From positions 1 through 23,853 of the forward strand of contig JAPLJY010000190.1 in NCBI GenBank assembly GCA_026388345.1: DNA of 23,853 nucleotides, read 5' to 3'. Under the pieces are notes generated by a model. The model was not told the origin of the DNA and searched no databases. It saw only the letters and a list, made by a program, of their open reading frames with translations. The position numbers and the translations under genes are program-made. Positions 23,170 to 23,853 of this stretch are shown one piece after another (within the stretch, counting starts at the first letter, position 1; every line of letters starts with the position of its first letter). Origin of the DNA: Deltaproteobacteria bacterium. GTDB taxonomy: Bacteria; Desulfobacterota; Syntrophia; Syntrophales; UBA5619.

Positions 23170-23853
23170 CTACGCCTTGTCGTGAACGGGCAACTCGAAG
23201 GTCACGACGGTTCCCCGGGGATGGTTGTCCGCAACGCGAACCCAACCATGATGATCTGCGATGATGGAATTGACGATGGCCAGACCCAGACCCGTCCCCG
23301 ACCGTTTTGTGGAAAAATAGGGTTCGAACATCTTTACCTTATACCCGGGTGGAATGCCGCAGCCGTTGTCTGCCACATCCACCCTCGCCGTCCTCCCGTC
23401 CCCGCTGTAGGAGGTCCGGATCTCGATCCGGCCGGTTTTTCCGCCGACCGCCGCCACGGCATTGTCGAGCAGGTTGACCATGACCCGCCGGATCTGCTCC
23501 GGATCGAGCATCAGTTTCGGAATGTCGGCGCCTTGCTGAAAATCAAACACAATCTCCTTGTGGGCATCCTGGAAGAGGATTACAGAATCGCGGATCACCC
23601 CGTTGAGGTCGTTAAGCGCCAGACTCGTCACCGGCAACCGCGCATAACGGGAAAATTCATTCACAAGGTTTTTCAGGACCTCGACCTGATCGATAATCGT
23701 CCGGGTACATTCCCTAAAGACGCCGTCATCCTCGCCCAGCCGGTCACCGTATTTTTTCTGAAGCCTCTGGGCGGAGAGTTGAACTGGGGTCAGGGGGTTT
23801 TTGATCTCATGGGCCATACGCCTGGCGACCTCCCGCCAGGCAGCCGCCCGCTC
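23170..23853 (-). CDS. ntrY: Sensor histidine kinase, NtrY-like (N-terminal part beyond window)
   Basis: Only the last 227 residues are present; the frame is open to the right edge. The visible part begins in the dimerisation domain with AAAWREVARRMAHEIKNPLT, whose His is the phosphorylation site; the AWREVARR lead-in is typical of NtrY kinases. The ATPase domain follows with the N box (VMVNLLDNAVAAVG), G1 (VADNGCGIPPGY), F box (MFEPYFSTKRS) and G2 (GTGLGLAIVNSII). It is the upstream gene of a probable ntrY-ntrX operon. NtrY sensors usually carry several N-terminal membrane segments, a HAMP and a PAS domain, which cannot be checked here. The signal sensed is unknown. Confidence 0.92.
   Translation of the reverse strand, partial: ERAAAWREVARRMAHEIKNPLTPVQLSAQRLQKKYGDRLGEDDGVFRECTRTIIDQVEVLKNLVNEFSRYARLPVTSLALNDLNGVIRDSVILFQDAHKEIVFDFQQGADIPKLMLDPEQIRRVMVNLLDNAVAAVGGKTGRIEIRTSYSGDGRTARVDVADNGCGIPPGYKVKMFEPYFSTKRSGTGLGLAIVNSIIADHHGWVRVADNHPRGTVVTFELPVHDKA

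Overview
The window looks like a chromosomal segment from a GC-rich Gram-negative bacterium. The most likely source is a deltaproteobacterial or Desulfobacterota-type organism, possibly of the Syntrophales kind. That guess rests on the DksA/TraR zinc protein, the DUF3568-type lipoprotein, a heptose nucleotidyltransferase (LPS synthesis), lipoprotein signal peptides and an NtrY/NtrX pair. It is an inference from gene content, not a database match. I recognise no tRNA, rRNA, CRISPR array, prophage or intact insertion sequence.

Layout. (1) 1-2580, minus strand: a TIM-barrel sugar isomerase-like gene followed by two Dpp/Opp-type ABC permeases, the second running off the left edge. (2) 2798-4979, plus strand: rsfS, a comF-like gene, a stand-alone rfaE2-type gene and a dksA-like gene. 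(3) 5137-5259: a small repeat with terminal inverted repeats. (4) 5277-10028: priA, fmt and rsmB, a replication-restart and translation block. (5) 10137-15946: an HPP-family membrane protein, a complete tripartite tricarboxylate transporter (tctC, tctB, tctA) and a separate ArsB/NhaD-type permease. Two gene-poor stretches (10638-10983 and 14122-14614) flank the tct genes and resemble each other in part. (6) 16020-18846: a lipoprotein with an HExxH zinc motif, a metallo-beta-lactamase-fold hydrolase and purC. (7) 19042-21592: dnaJ, a DUF3568-type lipoprotein and a flippase-like membrane protein. (8) 21591-21712: a second, inverted copy of the repeat. (9) 21714-23853, minus strand: an ntrX-like sigma-54 activator and the 3' part of its ntrY-like kinase.

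How the genes fit together. Most of the window is housekeeping: ribosome silencing, replication restart, initiator-tRNA formylation, rRNA methylation, purine synthesis and chaperone. The accessory part is the transport block, which points to scavenging of small organic acids by two mechanistically different carriers. NtrYX is transcribed toward the flippase gene, and the 122-bp repeat fills the whole gap between the two.

No clearly new multi-gene system stands out. The observations most worth following are the repeat pair, the similar stretches on both sides of the tct operon, the strong hairpin between tctC and tctB, and the uncharacterised HExxH lipoprotein.
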